DNA of 64,000 bases from Micromonospora sp. CB01531 (lineage in GTDB: Bacteria; Actinomycetota; Actinomycetes; Mycobacteriales; Micromonosporaceae). The stretch covers positions 62,001-126,000 of the forward strand of contig NZ_LWLS01000024.1 in assembly GCF_001905095.1 (NCBI RefSeq). The letters run 5' to 3'. The stretch's first letter is position 1. Every line of letters begins with the position of its first letter. The notes under the pieces are model-generated. The model had not been told where the DNA came from, did not search any database, and saw only the letters and a list, made by a program, of their open reading frames with translations. The position numbers and the translations under genes are program-made. Below are positions 23,634-31,439 of this stretch, in pieces.

Positions 23634-23706
23634 GCCCCGGTGGCGCAGCGGAGAGCGCGCCGAACTACGAATTCGGAGGGCCCAGGTTCGAATCCTGGCC
23701 GGGGCA
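23634..23706 (+). tRNA. tRNA-Arg (ACG)
   Basis: The acceptor GCCCCGG pairs with CCGGGGC; D stem GCGC/GCGC; anticodon stem CCGAA/TTCGG with loop CTACGAA gives ACG; T arm CCAGG-TTCGAAT-CCTGG; discriminator A. All stems are perfect. CCA is not encoded. It begins 39 nt after the rtcB stop. Confidence 0.92.
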
Positions 23707-23730
23707 CGGTCCGCCGCTCGGCGGACACCA

Positions 23731-23803
23731 TGCGAGCTGGTGCAAGTGGGCAGCACATCCCTCTCTGGAAGGGAAGGTGGAGGTTCGAGTCCTCCGCTCG
23801 CAG
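23731..23803 (+). tRNA. tRNA-Gln (CTG)
   Basis: The acceptor TGCGAGC pairs with GCTCGCA; D stem GTGC/GCAC; anticodon stem TCCCT/AGGGA with loop CTCTGGA gives CTG; T arm GGAGG-TTCGAGT-CCTCC; discriminator G. All stems are perfect. CCA is not encoded. It lies 24 nt after tRNA-Arg. Confidence 0.9.
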
Positions 23804-23835
23804 CGCACGTGGGTTCGAGCCCCACCTCGGTCTCG
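23804..23835 (+). other. tRNA 3'-half fragment (T arm)
   Basis: Directly after tRNA-Gln a perfect T arm is present (GTGGG, TTCGAGC, CCCAC at 809-825 of the 23-kb block) followed by a possible 3' acceptor strand, with no D or anticodon arm. It looks like the remainder of a deleted tRNA gene. Confidence 0.6.
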
Positions 23836-23872
23836 ATTGCCGTCCACTGTGAAGTAGCGCTGTGCCGTCGGC

Positions 23873-24241
23873 TCAGCGCACCAGCGTCTCCAGCAGCCGG
23901 TCCAGCTCGGCCGCCGGGTCGGCGGTGAGGCCGGTGTGCACCGGCCCGGCCTGGATCATCGTGCTGCGCGGTGCGACCAGCCAGCGGAACCGCTCGCCGT
24001 GCCGCATTCCCGCCGACGGGCCGGCCCCCACGCAGGTCCGGTCCCATGATTGCAGCGCCGCCGCGACCTCCTCCAGGTCCACGTCCGGCGCGAGGGCCCG
24101 CGCCCGGTCGGCGTCCAGGTGGGTACGCGCGCCGAGGAAGTCGAGCCCCTGGCAGTAGAGGATCACGCCGATGTTGATCTGCTCGCCGCGCTCGATCCGG
24201 GGCACCAGCCGGATCACCGCGTACTCGAAGGGCTTTCTCAT
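23873..24241 (-). CDS. DUF3037 domain protein
   Basis: The 122-residue protein begins MRKPFEYAVIRLVPRIERGE and continues NIGVILYCQGLDFLGART, the DUF3037 pattern. These proteins are regularly encoded next to HipA-like kinases; the ATG here overlaps the upstream HipA-like stop (ATGA), so they are coupled. The biochemical role is unknown and could be partner or target of the kinase. The gene ends 37 nt from the tRNA fragment, convergent with the rtcB-tRNA unit. Confidence 0.85.
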   Translation of the reverse strand: MRKPFEYAVIRLVPRIERGEQINIGVILYCQGLDFLGARTHLDADRARALAPDVDLEEVAAALQSWDRTCVGAGPSAGMRHGERFRWLVAPRSTMIQAGPVHTGLTADPAAELDRLLETLVR

Positions 24242-24996
24242 GCGGCGCTCTCCTGCGGCAGCCAGTCGGCGGTGCGCGCGACCCGTCGGGCGAGATGGTC
24301 GGCGTACGCGGCTCGGGCCGCGTCGGCGGAGTCGAAGTCGGGGCCGGCCAGCCAGTCGTCGGGGACCAGGGCCAGCACCTCGGTCAGCAGTGCGGGGGTG
24401 ACCCGTGGCGCCAGGTCGGCGTCCGCCTCGGCGTGCCGGGTGGCGTACGGGGCGAGCACGTGGTCGTCGGCCCGGTACGGCCGGTGCACTGCTGCCTCGG
24501 CGCGCGGCCAGTTGTGGTGGAAGTAGAGGCAGGCGCCGTGGTCGATCAGCCAGAGCTGCCGGTGCCAGATCAGCAGGTTGGGGTTGCGCCAGCTGCGGTC
24601 GACGTTCTCGGTGAACGCGTCGAACCAGAGCACCCGGGAGGCGAGGACCGGGTCGACGGGGTGCGCCATGGGGTCGTAGCCGAGCGCGCCGGGCAGGAAG
24701 TCCATCCCCAGGTTGGCGCCGCCGCTGCCGCGCAGCAGTTCCTGCACCTCCTCGTCCGGTTCGGCCCGGCCGATCACCGGGTCGATGTCGAGCACGACCA
24801 GGCGGGGCACCGCCAGCCCGAGTCGGCGGGCCAGTTCCCCGCAGATCACCTCGGCGACGAGGGCCTTCGGGCCCTGTCCCGCGCCGCGGAACTTCGCCAC
24901 GTAGGTGCCGAGGTCGTCGGCCTCGACCACGCCGGGCAGCGAGCCGCCCTCGCGCAGCGGGGTGACGTATCGGATTCCGGTGACCTGGCGGAGCAC
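24238..24996 (-). CDS. HipA-like kinase
   Basis: The 252-residue protein has an N-terminal nucleotide-binding strand set (LGTYVAKFRGAGQGPKALVA) and a HipA-like catalytic region: ASRVLWFDAFTENVDRSWRN, where HipA proteins carry D-x-x-x-x-N-x-D-R, and LWLIDHGACLYFH with the metal Asp. It is much shorter than E. coli HipA (about 440) and no HipB-type HTH gene precedes it. It is probably a Ser/Thr kinase of the compact HipA family paired with DUF3037. Toxin activity is not shown. Confidence 0.82.
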   Translation of the reverse strand: MLRQVTGIRYVTPLREGGSLPGVVEADDLGTYVAKFRGAGQGPKALVAEVICGELARRLGLAVPRLVVLDIDPVIGRAEPDEEVQELLRGSGGANLGMDFLPGALGYDPMAHPVDPVLASRVLWFDAFTENVDRSWRNPNLLIWHRQLWLIDHGACLYFHHNWPRAEAAVHRPYRADDHVLAPYATRHAEADADLAPRVTPALLTEVLALVPDDWLAGPDFDSADAARAAYADHLARRVARTADWLPQESAA

Positions 24997-25158
24997 GAGC
25001 CCACCCTAGCGCCGCGGCCTTCGGTGTTCGGCGGGTGTCCGGTGGGACGCGGCGCGGTCCACCGTGTGTGATTGCCGGTCCGCGCGAGGTGGGCGGCGAC
25101 CTGGGTCTCAGGCCGCTAACGCGCCCGCATGACCCTCGGCTTCGCTACGGTGAGTAGC

Positions 25159-25377
25159 GTGGCGATCGCGAAGCTGCGCCTGCGGGGCGGGCCGTACGAC
25201 GGGATGAGCGTGGACTGGGACGTGCCGGATGCGGATGATCCGCCGACGACGTACCAGCTCAAGCTGCACGGACCCCATGAAACGACGGAGACCGTCGAGT
25301 ATCGCCGAGTGGAGCGGGCGCCGGAGGGCGCGGCCGAGTCGTGGATCTACGAGACACCGGCGGCCACCACGGGGTAG
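25159..25377 (+). CDS. Small hypothetical protein
   Basis: The 72-residue protein reads AIAKLRLRGGPYDGMSVDWD and later ESWIYETPAATTG. Similar small actinobacterial proteins with an RGGP-DGM motif exist, but no function is known. GTG 25159 is preferred because similarity starts there; ATG 25129 would add ten residues. It is a single-gene unit between the HipA-like and TetR genes. Confidence 0.6.
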   Translation: MAIAKLRLRGGPYDGMSVDWDVPDADDPPTTYQLKLHGPHETTETVEYRRVERAPEGAAESWIYETPAATTG

Positions 25378-25430
25378 CGGCAATTTCGTGTCAACGCCAT
25401 TGACGTGAAATCGGGTCGCGGTGTTCACTG

Positions 25431-26027
25431 ATGCCCGTGAACGCCAAGCGGGCCTACGTCCAGACGGCGCGAGCCGCGTCAGCGGCGCGTACCAGGCAGC
25501 GGATTCTGGACGCCACCGTGGCGCTGGCCCGGCGGCAGGCGTCGGTGGAGATCGTGCTCACCGATGTGGCGGAGTCCGCCCAGGTCAGCGTGCAGACGGT
25601 GCTGCGGCACTTCGGCAGCCGCGACGGCCTGTTCGAGGCGGCTGCGGCGCAAGCCGTGCAGCAGGTCAGTGCGGAACGACACACCCCGGCCGGCGACGTC
25701 GATGCCGCCGTAGCGACTCTCTTCGACCATTACGACCGCTGGGGCGAGCTGATGCTGCGATTCCTCGCCCAGGAGGCGCACGACCCGAGGGTCTACGCGG
25801 TCACCGAGCAGGGGCGCGAGTTCCATCGTGACTGGGTCGCGCAGGTCTTCGCGCCGATGCTTGCGGCCCGGCCGGCCGGCGCGCGGGAGGCGATCACCGA
25901 TCTGCTGGTCATCGCGACCGACCTGTACACCTGGAAGCTGCTCACCCGAGACCGTCGGCTGGCCCGGGAGCAGGCCGAGGGCAGGGTCCGGCAGCTCATC
26001 GCAGCGATTCTTGGGGAGTCATCATGA
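25431..26027 (+). CDS. TetR-family transcriptional regulator
   Basis: The 198-residue protein has an N-terminal TetR HTH (TRQRILDATVALARRQ, then VSVQTVLRHFGSRDGLFEAA) and an all-helical ligand domain (YDRWGELMLRFLAQEA, TDLYTWKLLTRD). The stop overlaps the ATG of the glycosyltransferase relic (ATGA), so it once led a two-gene operon that it probably repressed. Its former partner is now destroyed by an insertion. Confidence 0.88.
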   Translation: MPVNAKRAYVQTARAASAARTRQRILDATVALARRQASVEIVLTDVAESAQVSVQTVLRHFGSRDGLFEAAAAQAVQQVSAERHTPAGDVDAAVATLFDHYDRWGELMLRFLAQEAHDPRVYAVTEQGREFHRDWVAQVFAPMLAARPAGAREAITDLLVIATDLYTWKLLTRDRRLAREQAEGRVRQLIAAILGESS

Positions 26028-26513
26028 CGTCATCGCTGTTCGTCACCTGGGACGGTGGCGGCAACGTGCCGCCGGCGCTCGGAATCGCCGCCGAACTTCA
26101 GCGTCGCGGGCACACGGTCCGTATGCTCGGCCACCCGCGGCAACGCCAGGCGGTGGAGGCGGCCGGGTTGCGCTTCGAGCCTTACCGGCATGCCCGCGCC
26201 TGGTCGCCGGTGACGCGTACCAACAGCCCGCAGTGGGCGGTGAAGTATCTGCGACTGTTCACCGAGACGGCCGTGGGCGCGGACGTGGCCGAGTCGCTGC
26301 GCCGCGAGCCGGCTGATGTCGCGGTCGTCGACTGCATGCTGCTGGCCGGGATCAGGGCCGCGCAGGGCCTCTCGGTCCCGCAGGTGACGCTCGTGCACAC
26401 CCTGCACCGCTACCTGCACGGCCCCTGGGCGCGGGGGCCGATCGGGCTGGTCGCCCGCGCCAAGGGCATGTCGCCGGCGCGGCTGTGGGGCCGCAGCGAC
26501 CTGAGCGTCTCTG
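26024..26513 (+). pseudogene. Macrolide-type glycosyltransferase relic, 5' part
   Basis: The start SSLFVTWDGGGNVPPALGIA and ADVAVVDCMLLAGIRAAQGL match the N-terminal domain of GT1/MGT enzymes. Homology stops at RLWGRSDLSVS, where the TnpB element begins, and the frame ends at 26542 in element DNA. The C-terminal part resumes at about 28666. About 60-70 codons that should join the halves are absent, so the insertion was accompanied by a deletion. Confidence 0.8.
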
Positions 26514-26514
26514 G

Positions 26515-28524
26515 TCAGCTTAGTGATCTTGAGTCGGATTGAGTTTCCGGGATCGTTTCCCACCGTGGTGGGGTAGCGTGGGCATTCAGGTGGAATCCTG
26601 CGCCCAGTGCTGCTCCGCGTGGCCGGTGGCCGGTGGTGGGTGTGCTGATCGTGTTCACGCCCTGGTGTCGGTGGGCTGCGCGGGGCAGCCGGGTCCGGTC
26701 CGTTGGTGCGTGTCCCTCCGGACGCTTGCCCGCCTGGCCATGAGGTCTGGCGGGGGAGGGTGCCCTGCGTCGCCTGGGCGCGGGGCGTGTTGCCTTGTGC
26801 CGGGTAGGGCCGGTCTTCGACCGGTCTCCCCGACTGGTCCTGGTGATGACGGCTGTGGCTTCGAGTGTGTCGACCACGGCGCGAATGATCATGTGTCCGT
26901 TGGTCTTGTCGGTGACGGTCTTGGCCTGGTGGGTGAGGCCGCGGGCGGCGATGCGCCGCCATGCGCCGTGGTCGCGGTCGCCCTGCCAGCCGCAGCTGCC
27001 CGTGTTGGGGCAGATGGCCCACTTCCAGCCCGCCACCGTCGGCCTGTCTGGCGCCTTACGATGCTGCAGCGGAGTCAGACACTGCGGGCAGTGCTTGGAC
27101 GTGTTCCGGGCGGGGACGGTGACCACGGCGATACCCGCCTCGGCGGCAAGGTGCCGCATCCGGTCGACGATCTGCCCGCGCACCTGCTGAGACAGGCGCG
27201 TGTTCAGGGTGACGCCCATGCCCCGAGCTTCCAAAGAGCGCAGGTCTTCCACATAGATCACGGACGCCCCAGCGACGATCGCCTGGTCCACCGTCCAGCG
27301 GGCGGCAGCCCAGGCGAGCGCGTTGTTCAGGTTCTGGCGGCGTTCGGAGACGTGGCGGATCTCGTCGCGCAGGACCGCATGCTTACCGACGAGTTGATGC
27401 CGCGAGTCGAGGCCGATGAGCCGCTGGTAGTGGTCGACCTTGGTGTGCAGCCGCTCACCGTGACGGCGCAGCCGGTGCTGCTTCGCGAGGACCCCGGCGG
27501 CCCGGAACTGAGCCCCAGCCCCCAACGCCGTGATCCGACCGTCCGCCTGTAGTCGCAGGGCACCGGCGCTGAGGAGGGTGTTCACGCCCCAGTCCACACC
27601 GAGCCCGACCGTGTGACCGGTGCGCTGGGCGTTCGGCACGGCATGGGTGAATGCCACATCGGCGCGCACCCTGCCGCCCATGACACGGAGAGTGGGCAGG
27701 TGCAGCACCGCACCCGCAGGGACCGTGGGCGGCAGGATGATCGGACAGGCCACCCACGTCCAGTCCCCGTACGCTCGCGGATCCGGTCGTACAGGAAGCT
27801 GCAGCCGCAGTAGCGCTCTGCCCGGGTCGGTGGCGCAACGTTCGAGGGTGGCCTGCTGCCGATCACACGCGGCCAGCAGCAGCATCCGCGGGATCCTCGG
27901 GACGCCTTCGAGTTCGAACACGTCCGCCGGCACCCGGCCGTTGGCGGTGAGGAACGCGGCGGCCTGCCGGGTGCGGCCCTTGATGACGCCCGATGGCAGA
28001 TGCTCCCCGCCAGGGATCGATGCCCGAACCTGCTCCCACTCGACGGGGGTGCGCTTGCGTGGATCGGCCGGCCAGGTCGCCAGCACCCCCGCTGTCACAT
28101 CAGCACGCCACGCCGCCGAACGAAGAGCACGCCCCGCCTGCTCCTGCACCATCCGCACGACCCGGTCATTGACCCTCACACCCCCAGGCGGGGCGACCGT
28201 CCAGCCAAGGCGTCGCAACGCCATCCACGCGTTCGGCGGCAACCTGCGCCCACCCGCATTCACCCCGGCCGCCAGCACCTCCACATCCGCCGTGTTCCAG
28301 TGCTCGCCGATCAGCGCGGCCACCATGCCCGCCACCAGATCGGCACACCACCCGACACGTTGCGCCAGCACCGCCGCAGACAGGACCTCGCCGGTCTCCT
28401 CGTCCACACCGGTGCGCAGCAAGGCGCGGGCGCACGCGGTGCGGGCGGCCTCACCTTCGGCCAGCCGCAGCTTCCCGCTCACCGACTCAATGCCTCGACA
28501 CCGATCCAGAGAACCGGCCCTCAC
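26515..28524 (-). CDS. Large TnpB-like RuvC endonuclease (IS605 OrfB family)
   Basis: The C-terminal part has a full TnpB RuvC set: GLGVDWGVNTLLS (Asp311), VIYVEDLRSLE (Glu426), a zinc ribbon with C479-x2-C482 and C505/C511, and DRDHGAWRRIA (Asp518; the usual Asn two residues on is Gly). At 669 residues it is far longer than typical TnpB (about 350-450). The extra 300 N-terminal residues match nothing I recognise, and a 120-residue basic tail runs into the element end where the guide RNA usually lies. Known TnpB proteins are RNA-guided DNA nucleases. GTG 28524 is tentative. Confidence 0.82.
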   Translation of the reverse strand: MRAGSLDRCRGIESVSGKLRLAEGEAARTACARALLRTGVDEETGEVLSAAVLAQRVGWCADLVAGMVAALIGEHWNTADVEVLAAGVNAGGRRLPPNAWMALRRLGWTVAPPGGVRVNDRVVRMVQEQAGRALRSAAWRADVTAGVLATWPADPRKRTPVEWEQVRASIPGGEHLPSGVIKGRTRQAAAFLTANGRVPADVFELEGVPRIPRMLLLAACDRQQATLERCATDPGRALLRLQLPVRPDPRAYGDWTWVACPIILPPTVPAGAVLHLPTLRVMGGRVRADVAFTHAVPNAQRTGHTVGLGVDWGVNTLLSAGALRLQADGRITALGAGAQFRAAGVLAKQHRLRRHGERLHTKVDHYQRLIGLDSRHQLVGKHAVLRDEIRHVSERRQNLNNALAWAAARWTVDQAIVAGASVIYVEDLRSLEARGMGVTLNTRLSQQVRGQIVDRMRHLAAEAGIAVVTVPARNTSKHCPQCLTPLQHRKAPDRPTVAGWKWAICPNTGSCGWQGDRDHGAWRRIAARGLTHQAKTVTDKTNGHMIIRAVVDTLEATAVITRTSRGDRSKTGPTRHKATRPAPRRRRAPSPARPHGQAGKRPEGHAPTDRTRLPRAAHRHQGVNTISTPTTGHRPRGAALGAGFHLNAHATPPRWETIPETQSDSRSLS

Positions 28525-28665
28525 GATCGACCCACGTCACCGGAACGCTCCCGAGCCAGCCCAAACGTGATGCGTCACGGATGAACACCGACACGCTCCG
28601 CAGCATTGGAGAGCCGAAAACGTTCCACACAGACCAATCTATGATCAGTGACGATTCATAATCAA
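28525..28665. other. Left end of the TnpB element
   Basis: Some 140 bp upstream of the nuclease start contain no gene. The part at 28630-28665 is AT-rich (TCTATGATCAGTGACG) and probably carries the promoter and element end. A clear subterminal hairpin was not found. Confidence 0.4.
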
Positions 28666-29201
28666 ACTGGGTAGCCTCAGTTCGATCTACTACGTGGGGC
28701 AGAAGGCGGTGTTGCAGTCGATCCTGGAGGCCGTCGCGGACCTTCCGGTGCAGGCGGTGCTGACCGTCGGCCACGGCGTCGCGGCCGACGAGCTCCGTCC
28801 ACCGGCCAACGTCGAGGTGCACCAGTTCCTGCCGCACGCGCAGGTCCTGCCGACGGTGAGCCTGGTCGTGGGGCACGCCGGGCATAGCACCACCTGCAGG
28901 CGCTGGCGCACGACCTGTCGATGGTGCTCCTCCCATGACCCCGCTGGGCGACCAGCCCGCCGTGGCCAGGGCCGTCGCCCGTCAGGGCGCCGCCACGGTG
29001 TTGCGCAGGTCCGCCTCGGTCAGCGACATCCGAGCCGCGATCGCACACATGCTCGGCGACGGTCCGCACCGCGATGGCGCCGCCCGGATCGGCAGACAGA
29101 TCCGCTCGGCCGACGGCGCGGCCGTCGCCGCCGACCTGATCGAGAAGATGACCAGCTCTACCCGCCGGCGGTCAGGACGACGGGAACCGCCACGACGTTG
29201 A
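28666..29201 (+). pseudogene. Macrolide-type glycosyltransferase relic, 3' part with two frameshifts
   Basis: The piece resumes at LGSLSSIYYVGQKAVLQS and reaches the GT1 donor motif VVGHAGHSTT. One base is missing there, so the expected LQALAHDLSMVLLP appears in the next frame, and a second base is missing near 28937 before MTPLGDQPAVARAVARQGA. The rest (TVLRRSASVSDIRAAIAHML) runs to 29201, overlapping the end of the GerMN gene. Three separate defects make it a clear pseudogene. Confidence 0.8.
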
Positions 29202-30048
29202 TCCGGGAACCGTCCCGGGCCGACACCTCGTACACCTCGATGCTGCCCGGTCCGGTGCGGTCGAGCCGGTAGCCGACCCGTACCCGGTAGTCGCCCCGGC
29301 AGCCGGAACCGCACGTCGCGGTGCTGAACGCGGTGCCCACCTCCCGGCCGGCGGCGTCCAGGACCCGGACGCTCACCGTCGCCTCGAAGACGTCGGCGGT
29401 CCCGGTCACCGTCACCGGGCTGGTGACCCGGTCGCCGATCGCCGGTCCGGTCACCACTATCGGCGGCAGCAGGTCGGCGAAGTCGCCGCGGGCGGCCGGC
29501 GTGGTGTCGTTCGCGGCGAAGGCCACCCGACGCACGGTGGGGAACTGGGTCAGCGTCCAGACCACCTGGGCCCGGCGCAGCCGGACGGTCGCCGCGTCGT
29601 CGCCGTCGAAGCCGGCCGGCGGGACCAGCGTGGCCACCCCGCCGGCGATGCGGCTCACCTGCGTGCCGGCCGGGACCAGGGTGGTCATGCCGGTGGCCGT
29701 CTCGGCGAGGGACGGGCCGGCGGCCAGTTCGGTGAGTGCCAACCGGGAGGTGGCCGGGGTGGCGGGCAGCGTACGCCGGGCCGGCACGAGCTTGCCGCCT
29801 CGGGTGAACCAGAGCTGCAAGGTGACCGTCCCGTCCGGGCTCGGCTCCTCGACGCCGGTCGGGGCGGCGGGCGTCGACGGGCGGGTGGTGGGGGAGACGG
29901 TGGCGGGTGTGCGTCCCGCGCCCGTCGGCGTGGCGCCGGCGGTGCGGGAGGCTCCGGCGGGGGCCGGGCCGAGAGTGCCGGTGCGGGCCGGCGCGCAGCC
30001 GGCGGTGAGCAGGAGCAGCGCCGTGAGCGGGGCGATCAGGCGTCGCAC
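29158..30048 (-). CDS. GerMN-domain lipoprotein with Gmad2 domain
   Basis: The signal peptide ends in lipobox LLLTAGC. After a Thr/Pro/Ala linker come a GerMN domain (VTLQLWFTRGGKLVPARRT, LAGPS-like SLAETATG) and a C-terminal Gmad2 immunoglobulin-like domain (VTSPVTVTGTADVFEATV, DGSRINVVAVPVVL). Such lipoproteins sit next to actinobacterial histidine kinases and may modulate them, as LpqB does with MtrB. Its start overlaps the kinase 3' end by 13 nt, so it belongs to the kinase operon. Confidence 0.88.
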   Translation of the reverse strand: MRRLIAPLTALLLLTAGCAPARTGTLGPAPAGASRTAGATPTGAGRTPATVSPTTRPSTPAAPTGVEEPSPDGTVTLQLWFTRGGKLVPARRTLPATPATSRLALTELAAGPSLAETATGMTTLVPAGTQVSRIAGGVATLVPPAGFDGDDAATVRLRRAQVVWTLTQFPTVRRVAFAANDTTPAARGDFADLLPPIVVTGPAIGDRVTSPVTVTGTADVFEATVSVRVLDAAGREVGTAFSTATCGSGCRGDYRVRVGYRLDRTGPGSIEVYEVSARDGSRINVVAVPVVLTAGG

Positions 30049-31433
30049 GGGTCACCTCCTCCGGTGAGGGGCAGTTCGAGGCGGAAACGGGCGCCGCGGC
30101 CGATCTCGCTGTGTGCCGTCAGCCGTCCGCCGAGCAGTCGGGTGTTCTCCTGGGCGATGGCCAGGCCGAGGCCGCTGCCGGATCCGGTGCGGGCGGGATC
30201 GACCTTGTAGAAGCGGTCGAACAGATGTGGCAGGTGCTCGGCGGGGATGCCGCGGCCCTGGTCGGTGACGTCGACGACGACCGTCTCGCCGGTGTGCCGT
30301 ACCTCGGCCCGGACCTCGCCGCCGCCGTGCTCGACCGCGTTGGACACCAGGTTGGCCAGCACCCGTTCCAGCCGGCGCGGGTCGGTGCCGGTGGGGGGTG
30401 CCTCCCCGGCGACGGTCACCCGGTCGGTCCAGCCCCGCGCGTCGACGATCCCGCGGAGCACCGCGACGGTGTCCACCGGCCGGATCGACACGGGTTCCCG
30501 CCCGGCGTCGAGGCGGGAGATCTCCATCAGTTCCTCGACGAGCCGGCGGAGCCGGACCACGTCGGTGACGAGGAGTTCGGCGGCGCGCCGGGCGTCGGCG
30601 GGGAGCGCGTCGAGCTGGTCGGCGAGCAGCGACGCCGCGGCCACCAGGGCGGTGACCGGGGTACGCAGTTCGTGCGCCACGTCGGCGGTGAACCGCCGCT
30701 CCCGGGCCTGGGCCCGGGACAGCGCCTCGATCTTCGTCTCCAGCGCCTCGGCCATCTCGTTGAACGACGCGGCCCACGCGGAGAACTCGTCGCGGCCGCG
30801 TACCGGCAGCCGGGTGTCCAGCAGCCCTTCGGCCACGGCGCGGGCGGCCCGGCTGGCCCGGCCCACCGGTTCCAGGGTGCGCCGGGCGAGGGTGTTGCCG
30901 ACTGCGGCGGCGAGCAGCACCACCGCGATCCAGCCGACCGCCAACGCGGTGCGGAGCTGGTTGAGGCCGTCGGCGAGGTCGTCCTCGACGGTCACCACGT
31001 ACAGCTCGGCGGTGGAGCCGGGGATCCGGCCGCCGACCACGAGCAGGTGCGGCCGGGTGCTGCCGGGGGAGCGTTGGAAGGCGAGTTGCCCGGCGGCGAC
31101 CGCGTCCTGCAGGGCCGGGCCGGGCGTCGGCGCGTACCGGGGGTTCGACGCCTGGGTGTCGCCGGCGACCAGCAGCACGTGCCGTCCGTTCTGCTCGAAG
31201 CTGGCCAGCAGGTCCGCCCGGCGGGTGTCGGTCAGCGGCAGGAACTGGGCGGCGAGGACGAGCTGGTAGCGGGCGTCGGCGGCGGCGCGTTGCAGCGAGC
31301 CGTCGAACCGGGCCTGCCGCAGCATCAGGTACGACCCGCCGGCGAGCGCGCCGGCGGAGACCCCGGCGACGAGCACGAACGCGATGACGAGCCGGCGCCG
31401 TAAGCGCCCGGGGGTGACCCTGCCCGCCGTCAT
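30036..31433 (-). CDS. Sensor histidine kinase (two-component)
   Basis: This 465-residue protein has a first helix (LVIAFVLVAGVSAGALAGGSYL), an extracytoplasmic sensor of about 135 residues, a second helix (VGWIAVVLLAAAVG), HAMP, HisKA with the phospho-acceptor in FTADVAHELRTPV, and HATPase with N box (LANLVSNAVEHGG), DQGRGIP, and GSGSGLGLAIA. It lies 6 nt after the response regulator gene. The architecture resembles MtrB/AfsQ2-like kinases. The signal is unknown; the downstream GerMN lipoprotein suggests envelope sensing. Confidence 0.94.
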   Translation of the reverse strand: MTAGRVTPGRLRRRLVIAFVLVAGVSAGALAGGSYLMLRQARFDGSLQRAAADARYQLVLAAQFLPLTDTRRADLLASFEQNGRHVLLVAGDTQASNPRYAPTPGPALQDAVAAGQLAFQRSPGSTRPHLLVVGGRIPGSTAELYVVTVEDDLADGLNQLRTALAVGWIAVVLLAAAVGNTLARRTLEPVGRASRAARAVAEGLLDTRLPVRGRDEFSAWAASFNEMAEALETKIEALSRAQARERRFTADVAHELRTPVTALVAAASLLADQLDALPADARRAAELLVTDVVRLRRLVEELMEISRLDAGREPVSIRPVDTVAVLRGIVDARGWTDRVTVAGEAPPTGTDPRRLERVLANLVSNAVEHGGGEVRAEVRHTGETVVVDVTDQGRGIPAEHLPHLFDRFYKVDPARTGSGSGLGLAIAQENTRLLGGRLTAHSEIGRGARFRLELPLTGGGDPCDA

Positions 31434-31439
31434 CGCCCG

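Larger units (their letters stand above)
26514..28665 (-). mobile_element. TnpB-carrying element (IS605/IS607-type, no transposase) interrupting a glycosyltransferase gene
   Basis: The two glycosyltransferase pieces delimit about 2.15 kb. It holds one gene, the TnpB-like nuclease, and no TnpA (Y1 HUH or serine recombinase). The end near 26560-26572 has a small palindrome (CCCACCGTGGTGGG), the kind of hairpin found at right ends of such elements. No target duplication can be seen. Exact ends are estimated from where glycosyltransferase similarity stops. Confidence 0.65.

Noticed and set aside
22314..24047. Extension of the integrase frame into a 712-codon minus-strand ORF
   Set aside because: The upstream part runs opposite rtcB and two tRNA genes; only the last part resembles a recombinase.
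23873..24996. Classical HipBA toxin-antitoxin module
   Set aside because: No HipB-type HTH protein; the partner is DUF3037 and the kinase is a compact HipA-like form.
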